Below, piece after piece: positions 1 through 12,006 of a stretch of DNA of 64,000 nt. The stretch is from Impatiens glandulifera (Eukaryota > Streptophyta > Magnoliopsida > Ericales > Balsaminaceae): contig NC_061862.1 in assembly GCF_907164915.1 (NCBI RefSeq), forward strand, positions 144,530,972 to 144,594,971. Direction: 5' to 3'. How positions within the stretch are numbered: position 1 is the stretch's first letter; the number at the start of each line of letters is the position of its first letter. The notes under the pieces were generated by a model that saw nothing but the letters and a program-made list of their open reading frames with translations, did not search any database and was not told where the DNA came from. The translations under genes were made by a program, and so were the position numbers.

Positions 1-521
1 GTAACCCCTGAATGTAGAGAAGTTTGTCCAAGTATCATTATTAATTGTTCAAGAAAATATTGTAATGTCGTTATTTTCTCTGTTTTTAATAAGAGAAATG
101 AACTGTATTTAGTTTTGTTCATAAACTATATATAATTGAAATGTCATGTTCTTTTAACTACAATGTCATGTTCTTTCAACTATAATGTTATGTTTTTAAC
201 ACTACAATGTCATGTCATGTTTTGCACTAAAATAAAATGTCTATTAAACTGCAGTTCATTTTAAAAAAATTGAATGTCATGTTTATTATTTCAAAACATG
301 ACATTCAAGCTTAATACAACATTAAAATTGACAATTTTCATTTTTAATATTTTTTCATTGAGAAATGATACAGACAACTACATTACATTACACTTTCAAC
401 TGTAATGTCATGTTCTTTCAAATGCAATGTCATGTTCTTTCAACCGCAATGTTATGTTTTTAACACTGCAATGTCATGTCATGTTTTTAATACTGAAATT
501 TCTCTCTTATTCTTCAGCTTC

Positions 522-1460
522 ATGGGTGAACAATCATCATCCCCTCCCAATGTTTAAATCCCCATTGTTGGCATGACTTTTAATTCTGAAAATGAACTTC
601 GTGAGTATTATAATGCTTACGCACAATCAAAGAGTTTTGGCATTTGTAAGTTAGGAGCAAGAAATGGGCAAGATGGAAAGCAAAAGTGGTTCTCCATTGC
701 ATGTGCTAAAAATGGTGTATTTACTTCAAAAGGGAAAAATATTTTACAACTTAGACCTTCCATCAAGACGAATTGTAAGGCTAAGATTAACGTTGCTGTT
801 AGGAATGAGTGTGAATTTGAGATTACTAGTGTCTACCTTGAGCACAACCATATATTGAGCCCGGGAAAGTCTAGACATATTAGATCTCACAAAGTTCTAG
901 ATTCAATTGTGAAGAGAAGATTGGAAGTAAACGACGTAGCTGGAATACCTTTGTCAAAAACATTTCAATCTATTGTCAAAGGTTAGTTTCTGCATTTTCA
1001 TTATTCATTTAACATGACATTTCAGTTGAAACAACGTGACATTGCATTAGAATAGTTTCTGCATTTTCTGGATTTTTATTGTTCTTAGGATTTTCTGCAT
1101 TTTTATTGCATTTTCTGCATTTTCTGCATTTTCATTATTCATTTAACATGACATTTCAGTTGAAACAACGTGACATTGCATTAGAATAATTTCTGCATTT
1201 TTTGAATTTGTATTGTTCTTAGGATTTTCTGCATTTTCTGCATTTTTATTGCATTTTCTGGATTTTTTTTCATTTTTATTGTTCATTTCATTGTTTCTGC
1301 ATTTTCAATGTAGGATCATGTCTCTACTCAAGAACAATTGAATGATCAAGTATCGACTCAAGAACAATGGAATGATCCAGTCTCGACTCAACTTTCGTTC
1401 ACATCACTTTTGTCATGTCAACTTTCCCATGTTGCCGATACATATGGGGACAACATGACA
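522..1460 (+). pseudogene. FAR1-type DNA-binding domain, broken gene
   Basis: A FAR1 domain (WRKY-GCM1-like zinc-binding DNA-binding fold of FHY3/FAR1 and MULE proteins) is encoded from about 558 to 981. Key signs are the FNSENELREYYNAYAQ start, the basic GxCKLGARNG stretch, and the EHNH segment near the end. The natural start is probably the ATG at 522 (after a tcttcag acceptor), but an in-frame TAA at 555-557 separates it from the domain. The exon ends with a good donor (AAAG|gttag at 981/982). A second exon-like block follows a tgtag acceptor at about 1314 and encodes two near-copies of VSTQEQxND. The MULE transposase core expected downstream is absent; repeats occupy that space. It is therefore a relic. 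Confidence 0.6.
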
Positions 1461-1786
1461 TTGCAGTTCGTATTTGTAACATGACATTGCAGTTCAAGTA
1501 ACATGATATTGTAGTTCAAGTAACATGACATTGCAGTTCAAGTAACATGACATTACAGTTTACAGTATTAACCAATAAAAAACAGTTCACAGTTTATAAA
1601 CAACATGACATTGCAACTTATAAAAATAACATGACATTATAGTTGAAACAACATGACATTGTAGTCGACACAACATGACATTGTAGTTGAAACAATATGA
1701 CATTTCAGAATTATGAACAAGAAAATCCTGTATTATAAATATGATAACCCAATATCAAGTTAAAAGCATACAAGCAAGTATCAAGT

Positions 1787-3035
1787 TTACAATTTAAAAT
1801 CAATAGACAGGTTGATATTATTATTCTTCGAGTGCAAGATTCTGTTCACGTAATGACTCCTCAACCAAATAAGTTTTTCCTTTGAATTGGCATGTGTGAT
1901 GCCACACTTCCAATTATGGACCTCGCCCATGTAATTCTCCATATGAAACATCAGATACACTCCACAATCATCATAGTTGCTGTTATCTTGCCACGACATA
2001 GTGACCAACTTCATCTTGTAGGTGGAGAGTGCATCAGCAATGGGAGACTTCATCACAGACTTCAAAAAACCCATTAGCTTTTTCAGTATTGTCGGAAGCT
2101 TCTCATACTTGTCCTCAAATTTAATACCATCAGGGACTGTCCTATTGTCGATGATTTCAATTTCCTGTTTGATTTTGTTGTATACCGCCACATAGAAATG
2201 TGAACTTATACATAACGGAACAAAAATCTGCAGTTCATTACATTGTAATTAATATAAAATGACATTTAAGTTCACGTAACATGACATTGCAGTTAAAAAT
2301 AACATGAGAACTTACTAGTTCATTACAAATCATGACATTGCAATTCGTGAAACATAACATTACAGATCATGTAGCATGACATTGCAGTTCATTACAGTTC
2401 ATTACATAATGCATTTAACAGAGTTTATAAACATGAAATTGCATAAATAAAACATAATGTTGTTAACAAAATTAACTAGACAATGCCGTTAAGAAAAATA
2501 ACAGGACAATTCAGTTAAATGATATTGTTATTCACCTAACAAGACATTGCAGTTCATAAAACATGACAATGCAATTAAGAAAATAACAGGACAGTGCATT
2601 TAAGATAACATGGCATTGTTGTTCACCTAACATGACAAAATAGTTCAAGTAACATTACATTGCAATTCGTGAAACATGACATTGCAGATCATGTAGCATG
2701 ACATTGCAGTTCATTACAGTTCATTACATAATGCATTTAACAGAGTTCATAAACATGAAATTGCATAAATAAAACATAATGTTGTTAACAAAATTAACTA
2801 GACAATGCAGTTAACTGTTGTTCGTTTGTTACCTTCGTTCTTCTTCCTCATTCTGTTTATTCTTCTTCTTCACTTCGTTCTTCTTCTTCACTGTTTTCAT
2901 CTTTTTTGTTTCGTTCTTCTTAGAAGCATCATATATAACCACTTGTTTATTTGATTCCTAAACATTACAAAAATGTCGCAAGTTAGATTATATAACCGAA
3001 TGTACTAAAGTAAAAAATGATGAAGAAGTTACCAT
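1787..3035 (-). pseudogene. ULP1/C48 cysteine protease-like gene with middle exons missing
   Basis: On the minus strand, an ATG at 3035-3033 sits exactly at an exon end (ATG|gtaac). It joins a Lys-rich exon at 2957-2833 (acceptor tttag, donor GAAG|gtaac) that starts ESNKQVV and continues with KKN/EVKKK repeats. The last exon, 2227-1787 (acceptor ctgcag), carries the C-terminal half of a ULP1-type SUMO-protease fold. In it are the catalytic His (SSHFYVAVYN), Asp (IEIIDN), the oxyanion Gln (WQDNS) and the catalytic Cys (DDCGVYL). So the triad is present, but the exons that should lie between 2833 and 2227 are replaced by tandem repeat. Such genes are typical passengers of plant MULEs and possibly deSUMOylating in origin. 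Probably not functional. Confidence 0.6.
2337..2812. repeat. Direct duplication of about 150 bp inside the minisatellite
   Basis: The segment about 2337-2500 (from 'gcaattcgtgaaaca' through 'aaaattaactagacaatg') recurs at about 2663-2812 with few differences. The distance of about 325 bp indicates a block-level tandem duplication laid over the short-unit repeat. Confidence 0.75.
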
Positions 3036-3770
3036 TTTGTGTGGAACGAAGAACGCGAGCAGACGATGGATTTTCTCTGATGATTAATGTTAGAGTTTTC
3101 TCTGAATAACGCGAGCAGACGATGGAAATTGCTAGGATTCGAAAGCAGATGGATTTGAGAAAGAGAGAGAAATATGTGAATGTCTTGGAAGATGTTGAAG
3201 ATGGTTGAGTTAATCAATTACGTCTGTAGCAGATGAACTTGAGAGAGAGAAACCCTAATGTTTGAGAAGATGAAAATGACAAATGGAAGATAAAAGGCGG
3301 GCTTCTGGGGGGCTTTTGGGTTTTTAGATATTTTTTTTTATTGGGCCTACGTGGCCTGCCACGTAGACAGTCGTTGGGAGAATCGCTCTCCCAGTAGCTG
3401 TCTGTATCATTTCTCGTATTAATATACTTCATAAAAGAGTATGATATTAAATATTTTATTTTTTTATTCATTTCATATTTCTAAAATACAAAATGAAGAT
3501 AGGGTAAATGTCAAATAACTTGCAACAATTTTAAACGTTAGTTATAGATCTTTTACCATGTTATCAACGTAACATTATACGTGGATTAATCTAGAAAACC
3601 GAAAAATTTAATTGTAAATCTCATGGTCCTTTTTAAATATCTTCTATTTTCTTTTCACAATTATTATGATTTTCTTTATGTTACTATCCATTTCATAATA
3701 TCTTATATTTATTAATATTATAAATAATTCAACCAAAATAAACATTATTATTTATTCACTCTTCTTCCTT

Positions 3771-3780
3771 AATATATACC
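3771..3780 (+). promoter_or_regulatory. Probable TATA box of the BBX gene
   Basis: The sequence aatatatacc lies 77-86 bp before the BBX start codon and is followed by a pyrimidine-rich leader containing a short CAT microsatellite (about 3806-3827). Spacing fits a plant core promoter with a leader of about 50 bp. No start-site evidence is available. Confidence 0.5.
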
Positions 3781-3856
3781 CTATCCACTTACCTCTAACT
3801 ATCCATCATCATCATCATCATCATCAAACATACCATTTCTCTCTCTACAAACAAAA

Positions 3857-5283
3857 ATGAAGATTCAATGTGATGTCTGCAACAAAGACATGGCCACATT
3901 CTTCTGTCCAGCAGACGACGCCGCCCTTTGCGCCGCCTGCGACCGCCGTGTTCATCAAGTCAACAAGCTCGCCGGAAAACACCACCGTTTCTCCCTCACA
4001 AATACACTCTCCTCCCAACAAATTCCCCTTTGCGATATCTGTCAGGTTTATTAATCTTCAATCTTGATCATCAACTAATGTAAAATCTAACCCATAATTC
4101 ATAATTCAATAGGAAAACAGAGCTTTTTTGTTTTGCCAACAAGACAGGGCGATTCTATGCAAGGGATGCGATTACTCAATTCATAATGCCAACAATAAGA
4201 ATATGCAGAATCATTGTCGATTTCTTCTCACCGGAACTATGCTTTCTTTTGATTCATCGCCGTTACAATCCGCCGACGACTCTGTTCGAGTTCAACCCAT
4301 GATAGAAAATTTCACGGCGCCGGCGCCGGAGAAGAGTATTGGTGGTACATCGGAGTATTTGATTCAGACGATTCAGGGTTGGAATGTTGATGATTTATTT
4401 GATTCATGTTCTCATACTTTCGACTTCTCCGAGGTGGGCCATTTTTTTCTACAACTTTATTGTTAAAAAAGAGAAAAAAAAATGTGATTTTTTAAAAATT
4501 AAATAAAATTAAAATATCTTGATATTTAATTGATAAATTAAATAATTTAATAATATAATAAAAGATTTGTTTTTTAAAATTAAAAAAAACTTACATCTTA
4601 AAAAGTTTAAATTAATATTGTTTAGATTTTTTTTTATTATGGAAATGGTTTATATTCATATATTTTTTCTGAATTAAAATTTATAACTTTAACTACTTTA
4701 ATATATATTTAAAAAATGTTTAAGGTCTGAGTTTTATTTTCAGAAAAAAAAAATAATCATGCATGACAATTTTAAATTAAAAATAATCAATTATAAAAAG
4801 TAAACATAAAAAAAACTATTAATGTCACAATTTGTTAAAAAAATTGGACAATTGATATAGGGATTATGGGAGAAATTAAAATTTGATATTCATATTATTT
4901 TTAAATGAAAGATGAAGTTAACTCTAAGTTTAAACTCTTACAACATTGTTTCTAAAATATATATATATTTTTTAAAATTAAAATTTCGTAATGCTCAATG
5001 ATTTCAGAGTCAAGAGGAAGAATCGATGTCAATATGGGAAACAGAACTGAACGACCATCTAAGTCCAATCACATTATCGGAGAATTCATCGATATGGGTT
5101 CCTCAGAAGCCGACTCTTCCTCTCTATGACTCTCAATACGCGTTAATTTCAACTCCAAAAATGGCGATTATAGAAGAAGAATTCGCGGTGAAGAACACGA
5201 AATCGACCAAGAGGAAATGGACGGATGATGATGATGAAAATGGGTGGCTGACTGTTCCACAAATATGCAATCAATCTGCATAG
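3857..5283 (+). CDS. B-box (BBX) zinc-finger transcription regulator, two B-boxes
   Basis: Three exons join in phase 0: 3857-4045, 4113-4433 and 5008-5283 (gt/ag introns of 67 and 574 bp), giving 261 residues. B-box 1 occupies about residues 5-47 with zinc ligands in CDVC, FFC, CAAC and the HH near 42-43. B-box 2 starts at residue 59 with CDIC and continues across the first intron to CQQD, CKGC and SIH. No CCT domain follows, so this is the group with two B-boxes only (BBX18-25 type; the tail KRKW-DDD-WLTVPQI recalls BBX20/21/22). These nuclear proteins act with HY5 and COP1 in light-dependent seedling development. The VP pair near the C-terminus could be a COP1-binding motif, which is inference. 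The acidic middle has FxDSxSHTFDFSE. No defects are seen. Confidence 0.9.
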
Positions 5284-6728
5284 AAATAACCAGGGGGTCC
5301 ATTTATTTATATCATATTGAATCTAACAAGTATTGAATCACATTTTGACAAAAACAAACAACCCATGTCCCATTTTGTATTCACAATTTCCCATTGAATA
5401 TGTCTGGCCTTATTTGGGGTCTACTTCTCGGTGGCTGCAATTTATTAATGTTATTTTTCTTGTCTAAATTCTAATAATAAAATTATTGTTAATATCATCA
5501 TCATTATTTTTAATCTAACAAAAAGATTCCCAGGAGGTATTTGGGATTAATTGTAAATATCTTGTCATATAACTGTTGTGTTTATCAAACTGAATAATAG
5601 TATAAAAAATTTATGATATATATTAAAGAAAATATTTAATGAATTTTCTTTTATTTGTTTTCCTATCTAATTTAAAATTATACCCTAGTTTGGTTACAAT
5701 AATTTTAAGACATACAAGTTTGTTTTCTTTCATATATAATTTTACACTTCTCATGAAAATCACCCTCTATTTTTATATTTATCTTAATGGTCATCTAGAT
5801 AAAAACAAATTAAGTAAAAAGTTATTTGTAAAAGACACTTTAATTAACTACCCTTTTGAGTTACATAGATTGAGATTATTTTTCATAACATACATTGATA
5901 TTTAAAAAAACAAAAAATTAGATCTTTTATATCTCAAATCCAATACAGATTGTACCCATACTAAACAAAATAGACAAAATAATGTCAACCAATACATGAC
6001 TTTACAAATGAATGTGCTTACTGACATCAAGTTAATGCTCCACTGAACTTCAGCAACACAAAGATAAAAAAAGATGCTGTCTTTATTAAATTCCAAGTAT
6101 TTTTTCAAATAAATGTATACATTCAGAGTATATAGATATACAGATCACCTTCTTTTATAAACAAAACTTACATGGAACATTTCTTATCCATGCACACAAA
6201 TTCTGAAATTTGTCACTGTTTCTAAAAGTCACTTCATTTTTAATATAATTCAAAGTATAGTAACATAACATGGCCTCATTTGGAACTCTTTAAATCTATT
6301 TCCTAGATATAATGTTTTCCACCAAGTTTGGTTTCAAAAGTGTTCACAAAACAACAACATAAACACGAACAAACTGACCATAATCGCAAGGGCAACTAAA
6401 TTTTGTAATATTAAAATAGGGTCGCATCAACCCACCATTTATTTTCCAAAACAATCGGAAACACTAAGATCCATCTCCACCAAAAGGAGGAGTACAAATA
6501 AGTAAATTCTACAAAGTACCACTGTTACAAACAGGCCAAAAAATTGAAATTATTTTTGGGGCAAGAAAGAAGAACCAACTCCAATATACAAAGTACCACC
6601 ACCATATGACAAAGCAATGTCCTATAAAATAAATCTCGGGAGTGAATACTAACCACAAAATGGTAATAACACTGAAACCCGCAAATACGAGGCACACAAT
6701 AGCCGAGTGAGAATCAAGCTCTGTTCTT
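5284..6728. other. Intergenic DNA with the 3' regions of BBX and V-ATPase c
   Basis: AT-rich non-coding DNA between two converging genes. The part before about 5500 is probably BBX 3' untranslated sequence, and the part from about 6728 leftward is V-ATPase c 3' untranslated sequence. No credible open frame, RNA gene or transposon end was seen. Confidence 0.5.
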
Positions 6729-8808
6729 TTATTCTGCTCTAGATTGACCAGCTCGGGAAGATAGAATAATGCCCACAATAAGCCCATATAGAGCAAGAGC
6801 TTCAGCAAAGATGAGAATCAGGATCATCCCAACAAAAAGCTTTGGTTGCTGAGCATTCGCTCTGTCATTAACAACATATTAAATTATAAGTTATTAATCC
6901 CAGCATAACATTACTTCCAAAAGATGAATTTAAACTAATATAGTCTATCAGAAGTTGCTTATGTTTATTACCTAAGTTGTTTCTGAAATTGAATTATGTA
7001 ATGGGAAATACATTGAATGTAATGCAGTCTCTCAACAAAAATCATATATACATGTTTCTCACAAAAAAATTGTTTCTACTTCAAACTCAACAGCATCAGG
7101 AGTAGAGACATGTATAATTTTACATGATTTCTAATCAAGACATAATCTGGTAAAATAAAACAAATGTGAGCCTATTTGGTAATCATAACATTTCATGTTG
7201 ATCATGATCTAGACAAATCTATAGGTTATGTTTAAAAAAAATCACCTTCATTTGGAAAATAATCTAGATCATGATAGAGAAAATTGTATGAATCATGACT
7301 TTTAACCAAATGAAACAAAAAAAATTACACTATAATTTAGATCGTGATATAAAAGAATACCGGAATCATGATCTAGAAAACAATCTTGTACCAAACAAAT
7401 AAAAATCACTTTCAATTTCATTGGCGATATTCCAAGGTTATTGTGACACAGATTGCAACAAAACAGCAGTTTCCAAATAGACTCCATATGGTTCACTTGA
7501 CATGTATGAATAACACCCATTTGGAAACACTAACTGTTTTTGTTTATGTAACGGATCCGGATACAGAAACGTTTGGAAACTAAATTTAGTCAATTTCAAT
7601 AATCTACTTTTGTTCATGTATCTAAAAAGGAATACTACAAATACGGAAACATAAGCAATAAGTATTTCCAAATGAGGCATCCCAATATCGACTTACATCT
7701 GTCATGCCTTTCCGTTCCCAAAATAAAGGATTGGAGAGGATAAACTCCTAAACATGGATTATCAATTTATCTTCTACTCATTTTCCATTTCATTTGTCTG
7801 ACATGACACAAAAGACAAGCTATAAAGTGTTATAGCTGATATCATTTACCAACTTTAAGATCATGCTTCAAACCACATGTTAGCACATAAATCAAACAAG
7901 GCAGGTCTCAAAAACAGAAGAAGATGATAAACTTTGATGGTAGTTGCAAATGGTTATCATGGAATAGATGTTATTGATACCAAATGGATTAAATTTCTTC
8001 ATCAAGATAAAACTCAACAAAAAGAAAAACACAAATGAGACCAATGAATGGCAAGTGTAAGATTAATCAAGCAATTTACATATGGTTATGGAGGAACATC
8101 TAAGATACCAATGAATAAAGAACAAAAGTGTGGACATAATATCCAAGCACATTCTTGAAGAAGCATCTGACATTCCAAAAGTTAAAGAGACCAAATGCAA
8201 TTGAAACTTATTTTAGTCAATATATATTAAGGGACCACAAATTGAATAAAGAAAACAACTTTATAGCAGCTAGTACAAGAATCAATACAATAAGTAGAAA
8301 AACAAGGAAACCCGAGAGAGAATACCTGACACCAGCATCACCCACGATGCCGATTGCCATGCCGGCGGCAAGACCAGCGAGACCACAGGCAAGGCCAGAT
8401 GACAAATGTGCATAGCCATCGAAAAGGTAATAGGGTTTGGCCTTAGGGTTGATTCCAGTGCTAATAATAACAGCAATAATCAAACCATAAATACCCAACA
8501 CACCAGCCATAACAACAGGAACGATAGATTTCATGACCAGCTCGGGTCTCATCACACCCATCGAAGCCACTCCTACACCGCTCTTTGCCGTACCGTACGC
8601 TGCTCCCATACCTGAAAAATTAGATAAATTTATCAAGTAGAACAATGAAAGGAAGACATGATAGCAGATCTGAATATTGAAAGAAAGATTAAGGAGAAAA
8701 AAGAAGAGATGGGATCTGATTTGAATTACAGGAAAAGACCAAGGCAGCAGCTGCGCCAAGGAAGCCGAAGAAAGGAGCCGTTTCATCGCCGGTAAACGTT
8801 GAAGACAT
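6729..8808 (-). CDS. VHA-c: V-type H+-ATPase 16-kDa proteolipid, subunit c
   Basis: Three minus-strand exons, 8808-8730, 8611-8326 and 6861-6729, join through split codons (T|GT for Cys27, AG|A for Arg122) to give 165 residues, the usual family length. The protein begins [18 protein letters not shown] and ends [10 protein letters not shown]. Four membrane helices are evident. The proton-binding glutamate lies in helix 4 ([10 protein letters not shown], about Glu142). The duplicated glycine-rich helices [12 protein letters not shown] and GIVGDAGVR match the family almost exactly. Subunit c forms the rotor ring of the V0 sector in vacuolar and Golgi/TGN membranes. Introns are 118 bp and 1,464 bp; the long one holds MITE-like DNA. 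An in-frame ATG at 8946 would add 46 residues, but the family start is 8808. Intact. Confidence 0.97.
7518..7674. mobile_element. MITE-like inverted repeat in V-ATPase c intron 2
   Basis: A segment of about 157 bp starts CATTTGGAAACACTAACTG and ends with the near inverse (AGTATTTCCAAATG). The arms are about 30 bp and share the GTTTATGT core. It has no coding capacity. I could not find a clear target duplication, so superfamily is open. Just upstream (about 7170-7400) is a second inverted-repeat-like tract with three or more copies of ATCATGATCTAGA and TTTGGTA/TACCAAA at its ends. Confidence 0.4.
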
Positions 8809-8946
8809 GATTGTAATGCCAAAAAGGGTACTTTTCTTCCTTGATTTGCAGATCGGACACTCTCCCGTAGATATAATAATTGGGTGCCCTTCTTCCGCTT
8901 TGAGTTTATGATTATGATGATGATTGTCAAATTCTCGATCTTTCAA

Positions 8947-11100
8947 AGAAGAATTCGGCTAGGAATGGGATTGGGTGCTTAAATTTACGATCTTGTCCTT
9001 GAGTATATCATTGGATCCTTCTTTTATTTTATTTTTAAAAACATTATTTAATACTTTTGTTAAGAAAACAAAAAAACTCACATCTTTAAAATAATTATGT
9101 ATTTGATTTGGGTTATTTTAGTAATAAAAACATGCTATTTTAGTAAAATTATTCAAATATATTTATAGGTTTTTATATTTTAAAAATAAAATTAATATTT
9201 TGAAAAAATAGAACTTATTTTATTAAAAATTACAATGAAGTTTAATATATTACTTTACAATTTAAATAATTAATAATAATAAATATTCATTAAAAATAAA
9301 TTATTTTAAAATAACCTACTTTGTTTACACAATTTTATATTAAAATAAAAGTTATAATTAAACCAATTTTTGTTGAGTTTTTTATTTTATTCTTGTCATA
9401 CCCATCTTTATCTTTATAATATTTTTAATAATTATCAAAAGAAAAGTTTAAAGTGATTTTTTTGATATTTAATAAGATACATATGATTTTGAATGGATGA
9501 AAATTTTATTTGGTATTGAAAATTTTGACAATATTTTTTTTATCTACTTTTTATATTTGACATTTGTGTCATTTTTTAAATTCAATTAATTTAAAAATAT
9601 TCACATAGTTTTCAATTGATAATTTAAAAATACTTTTAGAAAATAATTTATTTTAATAAATTAAGTCGGGTGGAAAACATCGATTCTAAAAGATCGAAAT
9701 GTCACAAATTCGATTCTCACATAAAAAACTTTGAATAAAAGCGGAATATGCTAGTTCTCATTAATTAAAAAAATAATATTAAATTATAAAATACACATTT
9801 TTTATCTTCCTTTATTTCATCGTTATAATAATATATTGAAAATGTTGCACAAAAAAAAATTATGATAGAAATGTGATGCATCCCTAAATTTTTTAATTTA
9901 ATTAAATATTTGTTTCTCTAATTTTGTAAAAAATTAAATAATTAACATTTATATGTTATTTTATCCATAATTTTCTCTTTTTAAGTTTATCCCAATTTCT
10001 TTTCAAGCATATTTAAACTCTAATTTTTGGATGCTTGTCATTTTTTTACCTAATTTTTCAAACATCAAAGATTCTTTGATATATATTTAAAAAAAATAAT
10101 GTCTTCTTATTATAATATTTATCGTGTTATTCATATTAAAATTGCTTAAAATGATATGTTTTTTTTTATATTTAGCTAAATAAAATTTTGTATTAGTATT
10201 TCCATAATCAACATTATAATATTTATTTGTAAGTATTAAAATATAATTTATAAATAGTTAACAGTTTTATTAAAATTTGTAACTTAAAAAAACATATTAC
10301 ACAAATTAACTCTTCTCTATGCTTTTTAATACAACAAATAATTTAAATACTAATTAAGAATATACTCCAAAGTGGATATAATGAAAATAATATTTTATAT
10401 ATATAAAAAAAAATGAGTGATAAAACAACCCCAAAAAATAAAAAATGTTTTACTCACGCATTGGTTTGGTAGGTGGAAGGGATTAGTAAATAAAATGTGT
10501 GTATTTCGGACCTTATATTATACTTAAACATAAGAATGTTTGATTTAATTAAAGTGTAAACAAAAGTAAAAAAAAATGGTGAAAATTTTATATAGCACAT
10601 ATTTTGCCAAACACTTTTTTTTTTGTTGTGATGTTTTTGCCAAAAGAGAGAAAATACAATATCAAAATACCTCAAAATTTTAAAAATATTTGATAAATTT
10701 AATTTCAAAGTATGGATCCAAATACATAAACTAATCGATATCTAAATGTGGCCAATATATAAAACCTATTTGCCCCCTTAAAATAAAAATAAAAGAAAAT
10801 CTGAAATAAGTCAAGAAACCCCTTAAAGAAACAATTAAAGAAATTTAGGATTTTTAACAAAATCACATCTAGGTCAAATATCAGGGAATATTTTTTTGGA
10901 CAATAATTGGGGTCGGTTGTTTAATTTGGGGTTCATTTAATAACAATAAAATTATTTTGAAATACTTTGTTTATGAAAATAAAAGATGATTATTTGAATT
11001 AGTCAGGTCAAATGAATATATAAAATTTCATTAAAGGTTATTTATTTGAATTATTGGTGACTCGACAATTACAAAACAAATTGTCTTTCTTGTCAACATG
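8947..11100. other. AT-rich intergenic DNA upstream of V-ATPase c
   Basis: Very AT-rich sequence with no supportable gene. The V-ATPase c promoter must lie in its first few hundred bases, but no distinct TATA element stood out. A short stretch at 9665-9760 has a TTCGATTC element reminiscent of a tRNA-type B box, too weak to call. Confidence 0.5.
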
Positions 11101-11601
11101 ATATTTTCTTTTGTCTTTGCGAACTCGAAGTATGATTTAGATGAACTTATCTATGGATTATAGAAATGTTTCTCCAAGGATGGAGGTTCACAAGAATTAT
11201 GGGTAGATTTGCTCTTAGTAATCTCAATTTTACTTGCATTACTATATAAATCATAGATGCAAATTTTGTTTGAGGATGAAACTGCAGGTGTAACGCTCGG
11301 GATCTGAGTATCGTTACCTGTAAAGAAATATGTTTTAAATAACCCAAAGCAAATCATTGAGCCACCATAATTTCCCATCTTAATCACGGGACATTCTCGT
11401 CGCGATTCCATTCGTAGTCTTAGTCTCATATGGTTAGAACTCTACAAGTGATTCACGTGGTACATTGTTCCCGCAGAATTCAAGAGGTGCTCCCCATTAC
11501 ACTTTCTTCCTACCATCGGGTCGACTCTAATACTACCTATAATGCTCCGAACTCGGGTACCATTTTCCGTGAAAAAATATATTATAAATATCTCTGAGCA
11601 A
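11101..11601. other. Repeat-like flank of the copia element
   Basis: Base composition is less AT-rich than the surroundings. Two similar 45-bp blocks occur about 235 bp apart: 'taacgctcgggatctgag' near 11291 and 'taatgctccgaactcggg' near 11538, each followed by a gtacc/gttacc and a run ending aaatat. This suggests an old repeat, possibly an LTR remnant, into which the copia element inserted. No coding sequence recognised. Confidence 0.3.
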
Positions 11602-11963
11602 TGTTGAGTTATAAAGTCTACACTTATGATAAACTTTACAATAGTTAATTAGAGTTTATTAAGTTTGTATTTAGTTTGGACTTGACTAAGATTTATTTAG
11701 GTTTTATTACCTTAATATTTACCCTATAAATATGTTATTATTAATGATTTACATTGAGAAGACATAAATCTAGAGAGATAAAGTGTGAGGAAAAAAATTC
11801 TTTATTCCTTATTCTTCTTCATAGTGAAATATGGTGACGCTTGAAGTAAACGTAGCTCATTTAACTGAACCACTATAAATCTGTGTCTTCTTGTGTTCTT
11901 TTTTACTTGCGTTTTTACAGATCGTTTCAAGCATGTCATATTTGGGGGATCAAAATCCTAACA
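11602..11963 (+). repeat. 5' LTR of the copia element
   Basis: 362 bp starting TGTTGAGTTATAAAG and ending ATCCTAACA. A TATA-like ccctataaatatg lies at about 11722. The first 120 bp recur at 15970. Confidence 0.8.
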
Positions 11964-12006
11964 ACTGATATTAGAGATGCTAGACTAGATCAGAGCATTG
12001 AAAACA

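Larger units (their letters stand above)
100..2820. repeat. Dispersed minisatellite around ATGACATTGCAGTT
   Basis: Dozens of copies of a 15-22 bp unit, core AACATGACATTGCAGTTCA with variants ACATGACATT and AATGTCATGTTCTTT (reverse orientation), fill 100-500, 1010-1250, 1440-1710 and 2230-2820. The orientation switches: the left block carries mainly AATGTCATGTT, the right blocks ATGACATTGCAG. The unit avoids the FAR1 and ULP1 exons but occupies their introns and flanks. The minus-strand acceptor of the ULP1 catalytic exon (ctgcag) itself lies in a repeat-like context. Confidence 0.85.
1..3400. mobile_element. Decayed FAR1/ULP1-bearing Mutator-like element (left end outside window)
   Basis: Two broken transposon-type genes face each other: a FAR1 DNA-binding exon on the plus strand (522-981) and a ULP1/C48 protease-type gene on the minus strand (1787-3035). 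The space between and inside them is filled with a short repeat built on ATGACATTGCAGTT. Some plant Mutator-like elements are known to carry ULP1-like protease genes, and FAR1 proteins descend from MULE transposases, so a MULE origin is the best guess. No DDE transposase domain is visible here. The left end is off the window. No terminal inverted repeat or target duplication was found near 3200-3450, so the right boundary is approximate. Family assignment is inference. Confidence 0.5.

Noticed and set aside
9661..9765. tRNA/SINE-like stretch with TTCGATTC
   Set aside because: No A box at the right distance and no tRNA fold could be drawn.
10454..10708. Minus-strand frame of 84 codons
   Set aside because: Low-complexity AT-rich chance frame without family features.
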